In this document: piece after piece, positions 63,963 to 64,000 of the stretch
How the letters are laid out: every line of letters starts with the position of its first letter
Numbering within the stretch: the stretch's first letter is position 1
Assembly (NCBI GenBank): GCA_937980645.1
Contig: CALJPQ010000011.1
Location: 182,678 to 246,677, forward strand
DNA length: 64,000 bases
Direction: 5' to 3'
Source of the DNA: an uncultured Saprospiraceae bacterium
GTDB lineage: Bacteria > Bacteroidota > Bacteroidia > Chitinophagales > Saprospiraceae
Notes under the pieces: generated by a model
Told to the model about the DNA's origin: nothing
The model's database searches: none
What the model saw: only the letters and a program-made list of their open reading frames with translations
Position numbers and translations under genes: made by a program

Positions 63963-64000
63963 ATGCGGCCATGTCAAACAGAACGCTGCTTCAAAAATGA
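63963..64000 (+). CDS. Possible start of a gene running out of the window
   Basis: An ATG at 63963, 11 nt after a consensus -7 box, opens a frame (MRPCQTERCFKN) that is still open at the right edge. The spacing matches the short leaders seen at hisS and DUF5606. An ATG at 63971 gives only nine codons before a stop that is the last codon of the window, and an ATG at 63997 is also possible. The product is unknown. Confidence 0.25.
   Translation, partial: MRPCQTERCFKN

Overview
The window looks like a piece of a GC-rich Bacteroidota chromosome, most like the Saprospiria/Lewinella-type lineages. The supporting signs are: SprB-type adhesin repeats; three proteins ending in type A sorting domains of the type IX secretion system (T9SS); a lipidated TamA-like protein (TamL); a LytS/LytTR pair; a DUF5606 protein; and starts with no visible Shine-Dalgarno sequence but often preceded by the Bacteroidota -7 box (TAnnTTTG). 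I saw no rRNA, tRNA, CRISPR array, prophage or intact insertion sequence. Coding density is about 93 to 95 percent.

Layout. 1-2.8 kb: 3' end of a secreted SprB-repeat adhesin. 2.9-5.2 kb: AMP nucleosidase, a cytidylate-kinase-like protein and a lone LolD/MacB-type ABC ATPase. 5.3-14.5 kb: a T9SS-exported metzincin protease followed by an alpha-2-macroglobulin lipoprotein. 14.5-20 kb (minus strand): a Vps10/sortilin-like propeller protein, an outer-membrane-lipoprotein-sorting-like protein and AnmK. 20-27 kb: a small beta-barrel protein, a TonB-receptor-like barrel, a Spy-like periplasmic protein, and a LytS/LytTR two-component pair. 26.7-34.8 kb: SPOR protein, M1 peptidase, HisS, B12-dependent ribonucleotide reductase, DUF5606 protein and a family 2 glycosyltransferase. 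35-44.5 kb: fused B12-dependent acyl-CoA mutase IcmF, a PorE-like protein ending in three SPOR domains, and a ParA / small ribbon-helix-helix-like protein / DUF3137 operon. 44.5-53.2 kb: UvrA, an RNA methyltransferase, TamL, a pseudouridine synthase and an aldehyde dehydrogenase. 53.4-63.7 kb: an accessory-looking run of a papain-like protease with DUF4384, an LRR-Roc-COR-TIR Roco protein, a T9SS-exported GH5 glycanase and a propeller-caspase protein. A possible further gene starts at the right edge.

Together the genes suggest a surface-active, polymer-degrading organism. T9SS cargo and envelope proteins dominate, and two adenosylcobalamin enzymes (NrdJ, IcmF) lie within 8 kb, so the cell must make or import B12. 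The most interesting part is the right-hand 10 kb, where a TIR-effector Roco protein lies between two cysteine proteases of immune or cell-death-type families. The PorE-like protein with SPOR domains where a C-terminal OmpA domain is expected, and the ParA partnered with a small non-ParB protein, are also worth attention. All functional statements come from reading motifs and family resemblance; no searches were run.
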